From positions 57,114-121,113 of the forward strand of contig NZ_JAJTWT010000013.1 of NCBI RefSeq assembly GCF_021353235.1: DNA of 64,000 nt. Direction: 5' to 3'. This stretch comes from Pelomonas caseinilytica (GTDB taxonomy: Bacteria; Pseudomonadota; Gammaproteobacteria; Burkholderiales; Burkholderiaceae_C). This document shows positions 1 to 13,100 of this stretch, piece by piece (within the stretch, counting starts at the first letter, position 1; every line of letters begins with the position of its first letter). The position numbers and the translations under genes were made by a program. A model generated the notes under the pieces. The model was not told the DNA's origin and searched no databases. It was given only the letters and a program-made list of their open reading frames with translations.

Positions 1-3000
1 GGCTTCTTCTACGCCGACGACCCGGCCAATGGCTATGCCGGCATCCAGCGCGTGCGCTTCGCCGACGGCACCGAGTGGGACGCCGCCACCCTCATGGGCC
101 TGCTGCTGGCCGGCACGCCGGGCGACGACAACCTGCGCGGCACGGCCGCGGCCGACGTCATCAACGGCCTGGGTGGCAACGACACCCTCAACGGCGCGGG
201 CGGCGACGACATCGTCTCCGGCGGGCTGGGCAACGACACCCTGTACGGCGAGGCCGGGGCCGACCAGCTCTTCGGCAACGAGGGCGACGACAGCCTGGAC
301 GGCGGCGACGGCGACGACACCCTCGACGGCGGCGCGGGCAATGACACGCTGAACGCCGGCTACGGCAGCAACACCTTCCTGTTCGGCCGCGGCGACGGCC
401 AGGACCGGCTCTACTACAACTACAACGGCGGCCAGGCCCGCACCAACGTCCTGCAGCTCAAGGCCGGCGTGCTGCCGTCCGACGTCGTCGTCAGGCAGGC
501 CTACGACAACTACTTCGGCGGCAACCGCGCGCTGGAGGTTTCCATCGCCGGCACGACGGACAAGATCACCGTCAACGCCTTCTTCTACGCCGACGATCCC
601 GCCAACGCCTACAACGGCATCCAGAAGATCCGCTTCGACGACGGCACCGAGTGGAACATCGCCGCCATCCTGGCGCGCGTCTACACCGGCACCGAAGGCG
701 ACGACGTCTTCCGCGGCACCGTCGCCGACGAGACCTTCTACGGCCTGGGCGGCAACGACAGCATCGCCGGCGCCGGCGGCAACGACCTCATCGACGGCGG
801 CGCGGGCAACGACAGCCTCGCCGGCGAGGACGGCGACGACACCCTCGTCGGCGGCACCGGCAACGACAGCCTGAGCGGCGGCGCGGGCAAGGACCTGCTG
901 CAGGGCGGCGCCGGAGACGACAGCCTGGACGGCGGCGATGGCGACGACACCCTCGACGGCGGCGCGGGCAACGACACGCTGAACGCCGGCTACGGCAACA
1001 ACACCTTCCTGTTCGGCCGCGGCGACGGCCAGGACCGGCTCTACTACAACCACAACGGCGGCAACGCGGCGCGCGTCAACACCCTGCAGTTCAAGGCCGG
1101 CGTGCTGCCGTCCGACGTCGTCGTCAGGCAGGCCTACGACAACTACTTCGGCGGCAACAACGCTGCGCTGGAGCTGTCCATCGCCGGCACGACCGACAAG
1201 GTCACCGTCAACGGCTTCTTCTACGCCGACAACCCGGCCAATGCCTACAACGGCCTGCAGAAGGTGCGCTTCGACGACGGCACCGAATGGACCATCGCCG
1301 ACCTCGTGGCCAAGGTGCAGACCTTCACCGACGGCGACGACAACGTGCGCGGCACCATCGCCGACGAGGTCCTGAGCGGCGGCCTGGGCAACGACACCAT
1401 CGCCGGCGCGGCCGGCAACGACGTCATCGACGGCGGCCCTGGCAACGACAGCCTCTCGGGCGACGACGGCGACGACACCGTCACCGGCGGCAGCGGCAAC
1501 GACAGCCTGAGCGGCGGCAACGGCGTCGACCTGCTGCAGGGCGGCGACGGCAACGACTCGCTCAGCGGCGGCGCCGGCAACGACCAGCTCTACGGCGGCA
1601 CAGGCGACGACAGCATCGACGGCGGCGACGGCGACGACCTCATCGACGGCGGCGCCGGCAACGACACCATCAACGCCGGCTACGGCAGCAACACCATGCT
1701 GTTCGGCCGCGGCGACGGCCAGGACCGGCTCTACTACAACCACAACGGCGGCAACGCGGCGCGCGTCAACACCCTGCAGTTCAAGGCCGGCGTGGTGCCG
1801 GCCGACATCGTCGTGCGCCAGGCCTACGACAACTACTTCGGCGGCAACAACACCGCGCTGGAGCTGTCCATCGCCGGCACGACCGACAAGGTCACCGTCA
1901 ACGGCTTCTTCTACGGCGACAACCCCGCCAACGCCTACAACGGCCTGCAGAAGGTGCGCTTCGACGACGGCACCGAATGGAGCGTGGCCGACCTCGTCGC
2001 CAAGCTGCTGGCCGGCACGCCGGGCGACGACAACGTGGCCGGCACCTACGCCGACAACGAGATCCACGGCGGCTCGGGCAACGACACCCTGGCCGGCCGC
2101 GGCGGCAACGACGTGCTCTACGGCGAGGAGGGCAACGACGCCCTCTACGGCGAGGATGGCAACGACCGCCTGGTGGGCGGCGCGGGCAACGACTGGCTGG
2201 ACGGCGGCACCGGCAACAACACCTACGTCTTCGGCCGCGGCGACGGCCAGGACACCATCGCCTACCGCTACGACACGACGGCGGGCAAGCTCAACACCGT
2301 CGAGTTCCGCGCCGACGTGCTGCCCGGCGACGTGACCGTGCGCCGCGTCTACGAAAGCCAGAGCGGCGGCATCAACGGCCTGGAGCTGGCCATCGCCGGC
2401 ACCAACGACCGCATCACCGCCAACTTCTTCTTCTACGGCGACGACCCCGGCAACTACTACAACCCGCTGCAGCAGGTGAAGTTCGCCGACGGCACGGTGT
2501 GGAACATCGCCCGCCTCGTGGAGCTGATGAGCGCCGGCAGCGAGGCCAACGACAACCTGCGCGGCACGACCGGCGCCGACACCCTCTCCGGTGGCCGCGG
2601 CGACGACATCCTCAGCGGCAACGACGGCAACGACCGCCTGCTCGGCGGCGATGGCAACGACGCCCTCTACGGCGGCAACGGCAACGACACCCTGGACGGC
2701 GGCACGGGCAACGACTGGCTGGACGGCGGCACCGGCAACAACACCTACCTCTTCGGTCGCGGTGACGGGGTCGACAGCATCGCCTACGTCTACGACCCGA
2801 GCGGCGGCAAGCTCAACACCCTGCAGTTCAAGGCCGGCGTGGCGCCCGGCGACGTGGCGCTGCGCCGCCTGACGGCCGACCAGGGCAATGCCAACGAGTC
2901 CCTGGAGCTGAGCATCGCCGGCACCCACGACCGCATCTACGTCAACTGGTTCTTCCAGGGCGACAACCCGGCCGGCAGCGCCTACAACCCGGTGCAGCAG

Positions 3001-6000
3001 ATCCGCTTCGACGACGGCACCACCTGGAGCGTCGCGGCCATCATGGCCCAGCTCGGCCAGGGCACGGCCGGCGACGACGTGCTGCGCGGCACCACCGGCG
3101 CCGACAGCCTCTCCGGCGGGCGCGGCAACGACACGCTCGACGGCGCCGACGGCAACGACACGCTCTCCGGCGGCGACGGCGGCGACGCCCTCTACGGCGG
3201 CAACGGCAGCGACACGCTCGACGGCGGCGCCGGCAACGACTGGCTGGACGGCGGCAGCGGCAACAACACCTACCTCTTCGGCCGCGGCGACGGCCAGGAC
3301 ACGGTGGCCTACGTCTACGACACGGCGGCGGGCAAGCTCAACACCGTGCAGCTCAAGCCCGGCGTGGCCGTGGGCGACGTGCAGCTGCGCCGCCTGACCG
3401 GCAGCCAGGGCAATGCCAACGAGTCGCTGGAAATCGCCATCGCCGGCACCGAGGACCGCCTGCTCATCAACTGGTTCTTCCAGGGCGACAACCCGTCCGG
3501 CAGCCCCTACAACCCCGTCCAGCAGATCCGCTTCGACGACGGCACGACCTGGGACGTGGCCGGCATCCTCGCCGCCCTGGGCCAGGGTACGGCCGGCGAC
3601 GACTCGCTGCGCGGCACCACCGGCGCCGACAGCCTCTCCGGCGGGCGCGGCAACGACACGCTCGACGGCGCAGACGGCAACGACACCCTCTCCGGCGGCG
3701 ACGGCAGCGACGCGCTCTACGGCGGCAATGGCAGCGACAGCCTGGACGGCGGCGCCGGCAACGACTGGCTGGACGGCGGTACCGGCAACAACACCTACCT
3801 CTTCGGCCGCGGTGACGGCCAGGACACGGTGGCCTACGTCTACGACACGGCGGCGGGCAAGCTCAACACCGTGCAGCTCAAGGCCGGCGTGGCCGTGGGC
3901 GACGTGATGCTCCGGCGCGTCACCGGCAGCCAGGGCAATGCCAACGAGTCCCTGGAGCTGAGCATCGCCGGCACCGAGGACCGGCTGCTCATCAACTGGT
4001 TCTTCCAGGGCGACAACCCGGGCAGCGCCTACAACCCGGTGCAGCAGATCCGCTTCGACGATGGCACCACCTGGAACATCGGCGCCATCCTCGCCGCCCT
4101 GGGCCAGGGCACGGCGGCCGACGACGTGCTGCGCGGCACGACGGCCGGCGACAGCCTGTCCGGCGGGCGCGGCAACGACTCGCTCGACGGCGCAGACGGC
4201 AACGACACGCTGAGCGGCGGCGACGGCAGCGATGCCCTCTACGGCGGCAACGGCAGCGACACGCTCGACGGCGGCGCCGGCAACGACTGGCTGGACGGCG
4301 GCACCGGCAACAACACCTACCTCTTCGGCCGCGGTGACGGCCAGGACAGCATCGCCTACGTCTACGACACGGCGGCCGGCAAGCTCAACACCGTGCAGCT
4401 CAAGGCCGGCGTGGCCGTGGGCGACGTCGTCCTGCGCCGCCTGACCGGCAGCCAGGGCAATGTCAACGAGTCGCTGGAAATCGCCATCAAGGGCACCGAC
4501 GACCGCCTGCTGGTCAACTGGTTCTTCCCCGGCGGCAACCCCGCCAGCGCCTACAACCCGGTGCAGCAGATCCGCTTCGACGACGGCACGGCCTGGGACA
4601 TCGCCGCCATCGTGGCGCGGCTGGACACGCCGCCCGCGACGACGACCATCAACGGCACCAACCTCGCCGAGACCCTGACCGGCACCGACGCCGACGAGAC
4701 CATCAACGGCCTGGGCGGCAACGACACCCTGGCCGGCAAGGGCGGCACGGACTTCCTCTCCGGCGGCACCGGCAACAACACCTACCTCTTCGGTCGCGGT
4801 GACGGCGCCGACACCATCCTCTACAGCGGCGACACCTCCGGCACGCGGCTCAACACCGTGCAGTTCGGCGCCGGCATCGGCGTGGCCGACCTGAAGCTGC
4901 GCCGCGCCTTCGACAGCCAGACCGCGCGCTACACGGCGCTGGAGATCGGCATCGCCGGCTCGGCCGACCGCCTGGTCATCAACTACTTCCTGGAGAGCGA
5001 CAACCCCGCCAACGCCTACAACCCCGTCCAGCAGCTGCGCTTCGACGACGGGACGATCTGGACGGCGGCCGAACTCTTCAACCGCCTGCAGCTCGCCACC
5101 GCGGGTGACGACACCCTCATCGGCTCCACCGGTGCCGACAGCCTGGACGGCGGCGCCGGCAACGACACGATGTCGGGCCGCGCCGGCAACGACGTGCTCA
5201 CCGGCGGCCAGGGCGACGACGTGCTCTTCGGCGAGGACGGCAACGACACCCTGGATGGCGGCACGGGCAACGACTACTTCAACGTCGGCACCGGCAACAA
5301 CACCGTGGTGCTGGGCCTGGGCGACGGGCAGGACCTGCTGGTCAACACCGCCTGGGACACCGGCAAGACCAACACCCTGCAGTTCAAGGCCGGCATCACC
5401 CCGGCCGACGTGACGCTGCGCCGCGTGCTCGACCAGGGCGCCCACAACTACACCGCGCTGGAGATCGCCTACGGCAACGGCGGCGACAAGCTCACCGTCA
5501 ACGCCTTCTTCGAGGGCGACGACCCCAACCGCGGCTACAACCCGCTGCAGCGCATCGCCTTCGCCGACGGCACCATCTGGACGATCGCCGACATGCTGGC
5601 CCGACTGGCCAGCGGCACGCCAGGCAACGACGTGCTGACCGGTACGGCCTGGGCCGACACGCTGAACGGCAGCAACGGCAATGACACCCTCGCGGGCCGT
5701 GCCGGCAACGACGTGCTCAAGGGTGGCGCCGGCGACGACGTGCTCTACGGCGAGGACGGCAACGACAGCCTGGATGGCGGCGCCGGCAACGACTACCTCA
5801 ACGTCGGCACCGGCAACAACACCCTGGTGCTGGGCCTGGGCGACGGGCAGGACCTGCTCGTGGGCACCGCCTGGGACACCGGCAAGACCAACACCCTGCA
5901 GTTCAAGGCCGGCGTCAACCCGGCCGACGTGACGCTGCGCCGCGTGCTCGACCAGGGCGCCCACAACTACACGGCGCTGGAGATCGCCTACGGCAATGGC

Positions 6001-7180
6001 GGCGACAAGCTCACCGTCAACGCCTTCTTCGAGGGCGACGACCCCAACCGCGGCTACAACCCGCTCCAGCGCATCGTCTTCGCCGACGGCACCACCTGGA
6101 CGATTGCCGACATGCTGGCCCGACTGCAGAGCGTCGGCACCGGCAACGACGTGCTGACCGGCACGGCCTGGGCCGACACGCTGGACGGCGACGCCGGCAA
6201 CGACACGCTGGCCGGGCGGGCCGGCAACGACTCGCTCACCGGCGGTGCCGGCGACGACGTGCTCTACGGCGAGGACGGCAACGACACCCTGGACGGCGGC
6301 GCCGGCAACGACTACCTCAACGTCGGCACCGGCAACAACACCGTGGTGCTGGGCCTGGGCGACGGGCAGGACCTGCTGGTCAACACCGCCTGGGACACCG
6401 GCAAGACCAACACCCTGCAGTTCAAGGCCGGCGTCAACCCGGCCGACGTGACGCTGCGCCGCGTGCTCGACCAGGGTGCCCACAACTACACCGCGCTGGA
6501 GATCGCCTACGGCAACGGCGGCGACAAGCTCACCGTCAACGCCTTCTTCGAGGGCGACGACCCCAACCGCGGCTACAACCCGCTGCAGCGCATCGTCTTC
6601 AACGACGGCACGATCTGGACGATTGCCGACATGGTGGCCCGCGTGGCCACCGGCACGCCCGGCAACGACAGCATCCTGGGCAGCGCCTGGGGTGAAACCA
6701 TCGACGCCGGCGCCGGCAACGACAGCGTGCTGGCCGGCGCGGGCAACGACACCCTGCGCGGCGGCGACGGCGACGACAGCCTGGCCGGCAGCGACGGCAA
6801 CGACGTCTTCGACGGCGGCGCCGGCAACGACACCCTCAACCCCGGCTACGGCAGCAACACCTACCTCTTCGGTCGCGGTGACGGCCAGGACACCCTGCTC
6901 GAAAGCCCCTACGACACCGGCAAGACCAACACGCTGCAGTTCAAGGCCGGCATCACGCCCGCCGACGTGGTGGTGCGCCGCGTCTTCGACTACCGCACCG
7001 CCCAGTACACGGCCATCAGCGTCGGCCTGGCCAACAGCGACGACAAGCTCACGGTCAGCTACTTCTTCTACAACAACGACCCGCGCAACGGCTACAACCC
7101 GCTGCAGCAGGTCAAGTTCGCCGACGGCACGACCTGGGACCTCAACGCCCTGGTCGCCGAAGTCGACAAGGCCGTCGGCA
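1..7180 (+). repeat. RTX nonapeptide / haemolysin-type calcium-binding repeat block, about 14 units
   Basis: This part of the giant gene is built from units of about 510-690 bp. Each has GGxGxDxLx-type RTX nonapeptides followed by a roughly 100-residue beta segment that begins near FGRGDGQD (or LGLGDGQD) and ends near F-D-D-G-T-x-W. I count 13 complete units plus a partial one at base 1. Three subtypes occur as neighbours: YYNHNGGN-type (about 360-2000), AYVYDTAAG-type (about 2220-4620) and NTAWDTGK-type (about 5100-6640). Adjacent units are almost identical, which points to recent local duplication. RTX repeats bind calcium and fold outside the cell. Confidence 0.93.
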
Positions 7181-10100
7181 TGGACCTCGTCGTCAAGGAC
7201 GTGGCCGTGTCGCCCGCCGACGGCGCCGGCCAGATCCTCTCCGGCGGCCAGGTCACCGTGACGTGGACGACGGTCAACCAGGGCACCACGCCCACCATCG
7301 GCGATTTCGCCGACCGCGTCACCCTGCGCAGCGCCAGCGGCGACGTGCTGGCCGAGCTGCTGCTGCCCTATGTCGAGGCCACGTCCGGCCCGCTCGCGGG
7401 TGGTGCCAGCATCACGCGCACGGCCACCCTCAAGCTGCCCGACGGCCCGACCGGCGCCGGCAGCCTGCTCGCCGTCATCGAGAGCGACTTCGGCAACACG
7501 CAGAAGGAAGGCGGCAACCGCGAGACCAACAACCGCGGCCAGGCCGGCTTCACGAGCACGCTGGCCGAGTACGTCAACTACGTCAACCTCGTCGCCAGCA
7601 ACCTCAGCATCACCCCGCCAGGAGACTGGCAGAACGGCGACACCGTCACCGTCGGCTGGACGACGACCAACGCCGGCACCATCCCGCCGGGCCGCAACTG
7701 GACCGAGCGCGTCGAGGTGCTCAACCAGACGACCGGCATCGTCATCGCCAGCCTCACCCGCACCGGCACGCCGGCCGAGGCCCAGCCCGGCGCCAGCGTC
7801 GACCGCACGGCCAGCTTCAGCTGGCCCGGCGGCGCCAACGCGGCCGGCGCCATCCGGCTGCGCGTCACGGTCGACGCGGGCAACGAGATCGCCGAGTTCA
7901 ACAGCACCGGCTCGCTGGAGAACGACAACCAGCTCGAAGCCAACGTCAAGGTCGGCAGCGACCTCATCGCCCGCAACCTCGCTCTCGACTCCGCCACGCC
8001 CACCTCGGGCGACGTGCTGACCCTGAGCTGGGAGGACGTCAACCAGGGCCGCGTCGCCACCAACCTGACCTACCAGGACCGCGTCGTCATCCGCCAGCGC
8101 AACGCCGACGGCAGCGCCGGCCCGGTGCTGGTCGACACCCTGGTCAGCTTCACCGGCAATGCCGCCCTGCCGCTGGCCGCCGGCGAGGCGCGCCAGCGCA
8201 GCTACAGCTTCGCTCTGCCCGAGGGCCTCAAGGGCGCTGGCACCTTCGACGTCACCGTCAGCGTCGACCGCAGCAGCACCGGCGCCGGCATCGTCTACGA
8301 GACCAATGCCGACGGCACCGCCGAGAGCAACAACGACGCGAGCTGGAGCTTCACCGCCGCCCTGCGCACCTATGCCGACCTCGCCGTCACGGCGGTGGAC
8401 GTGCCGGCCAGCGCCAACTCCGGCAGCGACATCAGCGTCTCCTGGACCGTGCGCAACAACGGCGCCGCCACGGCCAGCGCCACGGGCGGCTGGGTGGACC
8501 GCATCGTGCTCAGCCGCGACGACATCGCCGGCAATGGCGACGACATCGTGCTGGCCGAAGTGCCGCGCGGCACCGCCCTCGCCGCGGGCGCCAGCTATGG
8601 CCAGACGGCCACCGTGCGCATCCCCACGCGCCTGGACGGCAGCTACCGTATCGCCGTCATCAGCGACGCCACGGCCAAGGTCACCGAGCCCGACACCCGC
8701 GCCGACAACGCCCGCCTGTCGGCCGCCATCGCCATCAGCCAGACCTATGCCGACCTCGTGCCGGCCCTGACCGCCGTGCCGGCCGAAGTCTTCGCCGGCC
8801 GCAGCGCCCGCGTGGAGTGGTCCGTCCGCAATTCGGGCACCGTCGCCACCGACGTGAACCGCTGGGTCGACCAGGTCTACCTCAGCAGCACCGCCAGCCT
8901 GACGGCCCAGTCCGTGCTGCTCGGCTCCGTCACCCGCGTCGGCACCCTGGCCGTGGGCGAGAGCTATGCCGCGGGCCTGGACTTCACCGTGCCGCGCGAC
9001 GCGGCCGGCGCCCGCTACTTCATCGTCAGGACCGACGCCTTCACGGCGGTCTACGAACTCGGCCGCACCGAGAACAACGTCGTCGTCGCCGCCGAGGCCA
9101 CCACCGTCAAGGCCGAGCCCAAGCCCAACCTGCAGATCGAGGCCCTGAACGCGCCCGCCAGCTGGCGCGTCGGCCAGACCGTGCAGCTCGCCTACACGGT
9201 GCGCAATGCCGGCAACGACGCCGTCAGCGGCTTTTTCGGCGAGGAGATCCGCCTCGTCGACACCACGGGCCTCGCGCCCACGCAGGTGCTCTCCAGCACC
9301 TGGGCCTTCCAGACCCTCGCGGCCGGCGCCACGATGACGCAGACCCTGAGCCTGGCCGTCCCGGCCCTGCCGCCGGGCAACTGGCGCCTGGAGGTCGCGG
9401 CCGACAAGGGCAACTACGTCGCCGAGTCCAACGAGGCCGACAACGTCGCCACGGCTGACGTGGCCGTGGTCGCGCCCGACCTCGTCGTGGGCAACCTCGC
9501 CACGACCGGCCTGCTGCAGGGCGGCGAAGCCATCACGCTGAACTGGACGACGCGCAACATCGGCAGCGCCCCGGCGGCGGCCATCCGCGAGAAGGTCTAC
9601 CTGTCGCGCGACGGCCTCGTCGATGCCGCCGACACCCTGCTCGGCGAGCGCCTCGTCGACGCCCTGGCCGCCGGCGCGTCCAGCAGCGGCTCGCTGGCCT
9701 TCACGCTGCCGGTGGACCTTTCCGGCGCCTGGCGCCTCATCGTCGTCACCGACACCGCCAACGCCAACAACGAGTCGACCCGCGAGAACAACAACCTCGA
9801 TTCCCTGGCCATCAACGTTGCCCAGGACGCCTATGCGGACCTGGCCGTCATCAGCGTCGCCGCGCCCACCCAGGTCATCGACGACCCGGCCAGCATCACG
9901 GTGGAGTGGACCGTCCAGAACCTCGGCCCCGGCGCCGGCCGCACGTCGAGCTGGACCGACCGCGTTATCTACAGCACCAATGCCGTGCTGGGCGACAGCG
10001 ACGACATCGTGCTCGGCAACGTCGCGCACGACGGCGCGCTGGCCAGCGGCGCGAGCTACACCGGCCACCTGGACGTCCAGTTCGGCCCGGCCTTCAGCCG

Positions 10101-13100
10101 CCACGGCACCATCTTCGTGAAGAGCGACGCGACGGGCGCCGTCTGGGAGAACGGCAGCGAGGCCAACAACGTCAAGGACGCCGGCCACGCGACCGACGTC
10201 ATGCCCATCCCCTACGCCGACCTGCGCGTCGAGTCCGTCAGCACGCCGACCCAGGCCTACAGCGGCCGCGAGCTGACCGTGCAATGGACGGTGGCCAACC
10301 GCGGCATCGGCATCACCAACACGACGGGCTGGACCGACAGCGTCTGGCTCAGCCGCAACGCCGACGGCAGCGGCCAGCGCTTCGACCTCGGCAACGCCGG
10401 CCACCTCGGCCAGATGGCCGTGGGCGACAGCTACAACCGCAGCATCGTCGTGCGCCTGCCCGACGGCATCTCCGGCGACTGGTTCCTCAACGTCGCCACC
10501 AGCGGCCCCTACGAGTTCATCTACGGTGACAACAACGTCGGCCACTCGGTGGCCGTGCCGGTCACGCTGAGCGATTCGCCCGACCTCGTCGTCGAGAGCC
10601 TGGACGCCCCGGCCACCGCCAAGGAAGGCGCCCTCGTCGACGTGAGCTGGACGGTGCTCAACCAGGGCCTGGCCCGCGCGGCCGGCCAGTGGCAGGACAC
10701 GGTGCTGCTGCTCGCGCCCAACGGCTCCACCGTCGTGCTCGGCAACTACACCTACGACCGCGGCCTGGACGCCGGCCTGCGCTACACGCGCACGGAGCAG
10801 GTCCGCCTGCCGGCCAAGATCGAGGGCGGCTACCGCCTGCGCGTGGTCACCAACAGCCTGCTCGGCAGCGGCGGCAGCCCGCAGGTCTACGAGTACGGCG
10901 ACGCCCGCAACAACAACACGGCGACCGACACCGACGCCATCATCGTCAGCCTCAACGACCGGCCCGACCTGCGCGTCACCGACATCCAGGCCCCCGCCGA
11001 CGTGACCGCCGGCACCAGCGCCGGCATCAAGTTCACCGTCGCCAACACCGGCAAGGAGGCCACCTCGGGCCAGTGGCAGGACTACGTCTACCTGTCGCTC
11101 GACGGCATCGTCAGCGCCGACGACGTGCTGCTGGCGCGCGTGGACAGCGGCTCGGCCCTGAGCCCCGGCGGCGACCCGTACACGACGACGGTCAACGGCA
11201 TCGACATCCCCATCCGCTACCGCGGCGACGCCTACATCATCGTCGTCGCCGATGGCGGCAACCGCATCGACGAGTACCCCAACGAGGCCAACAACGCGCG
11301 CGCCCAGCGCATCCACATCAGCCCCGTGCCCTTCGCCGACCTGGTGACCAGCGACGTCGTCGCGCCCGACCAGGCCGTGCATGGCTCCACGGTCGAGGTG
11401 CGCTACAAGGTCACCAACAAGGGCTCGGCCACGACGCGCGGCGACGCCGCCACCACCAACAGCTGGACCGATACCGTCTGGCTCACCGTCGACAAGACGC
11501 GGCCCAACCCGGCCAAGGGCGACATCAAGATCGGCCAGTTCACCCACACCGGCAACCTCGCCGTGGGCGAGGACTACCTCGCCACGGTCAACGTGCAGAT
11601 CCCCGACGGCATCGCCACGGCGCGCTACTACGTGACCGTCTGGAGCGACACCTACGACGCCATCCTCGAGGACACCCTCTCCAGCAACATCAACCCCGAC
11701 GACCCGACCCAGATCGACAACAACAACTACAAGTCGCGGGACGCCGACGGCATCGGCCCGATGAAGGTGCTGGGCATCACGCCGCCCGACCTCGTCGTCA
11801 CCAGCGTCGTCGCGCCGCCCACTGCCGCGGCGGCCGGCGGCTACAGCTTCAGCTACACGGTCAAGAACCGCGGCGACGCCTTCGACGGCGCCTGGACCGA
11901 CAAGGTCTGGCTGATGGACAACCCCGACCCGACGCAGGCCAAGGTCAGCTGGCTGCTGGGCGAGTTCAAGCAGCAGCGCAGCCTGGGCAACGGCGAGACC
12001 TACAGCGTCAGCCAGACGGTCAACCTCAGCCCCGCCGTCAGCGGCGGCTGGCTCGTCGTGCAGACCGACGCCGGCTACAGCTTCCTCGGCCGCAACGACG
12101 TGGCCGAGACGGCCGAGGACAACAACGTCGCCCGCGCCGTCTCCAACGTGAGCAACGCGCCGGCCGACCTGCGCGTCACCAACGTCACCACGCTGCCGAC
12201 CAACTACTCCGGCGAAGACACCACCGTCACCTGGACGGTGCAGAACTTCGGCGCCGCCGTCTGGAGCGGCACCAAGGGCTGGCTGGACCACATCTGGATC
12301 AGCCCCGACCCGACCTTCATCCCGCAGCGCGCCACGCAGATCGGCTCGGTCGTGCACAGCAACGCGACGACGCTGGGCGCGGGCGAGAGCTACACCGCCA
12401 GTGCCGTCGTCAAGCTGCCGCCGGGCACCGACGGCAAGTACTACATCTACGTGATGACGGATGGCAAGCACTATCCCGATTCGCTCGCCCCCGACTTCGG
12501 TCGCGGCGAGAGCACCAACCCCGTGCAGCAGTCGCAGGACGAGGTGCTGCAGCCGCCGGCCTACGCCGACTACAACGCCTACACCCGCGACACCTACTAC
12601 ACGACCTCCGCCTTCGAGGGCACGCACCGCGACAACAACCTCGGCCAGGGCCAGCTCGACGTCATCTACCGCGAGCCCGACCTGCAGATCGACTCGATCA
12701 CGGTCGACAACCCCAACCCGAGCTCGGGCGACACCATCACCGCGACCTGGACGGTCACCAACCGCGGCACCCGCGAGACCCGCGTGCCGGGCTGGATGGA
12801 CGGCGTCTACCTGTCGCGCGACGCGACGCTGGACCCGAGCGACTACCCCCTCGTCGACCGCGGCGGCGACATCGAGGTGCTGCTGCGCGCCCGCCAGGTC
12901 TACCTGACCGATGCGCGGGGCTTGCCGCGCTTCCTCAAGCCCGGCGAGAGCTACACGCAGACGGCCACCTTCGCCATCCCGACGTCCATCAGCGGCGCCT
13001 TCAAGCTCATCGTCAAGGCCGACACCGGCGTCTTCCGCGACCCCTACGCCTCGGTGCCCAGCACCGTGCGCACCGGGCTGCCCGTCATCGCCGAGAGCGG

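Noticed and set aside
651..2765. Plus-strand Arg-rich frame overlapping the RTX region
   Set aside because: Frame-shifted reading of the RTX repeats; low-complexity R/Q/G text.
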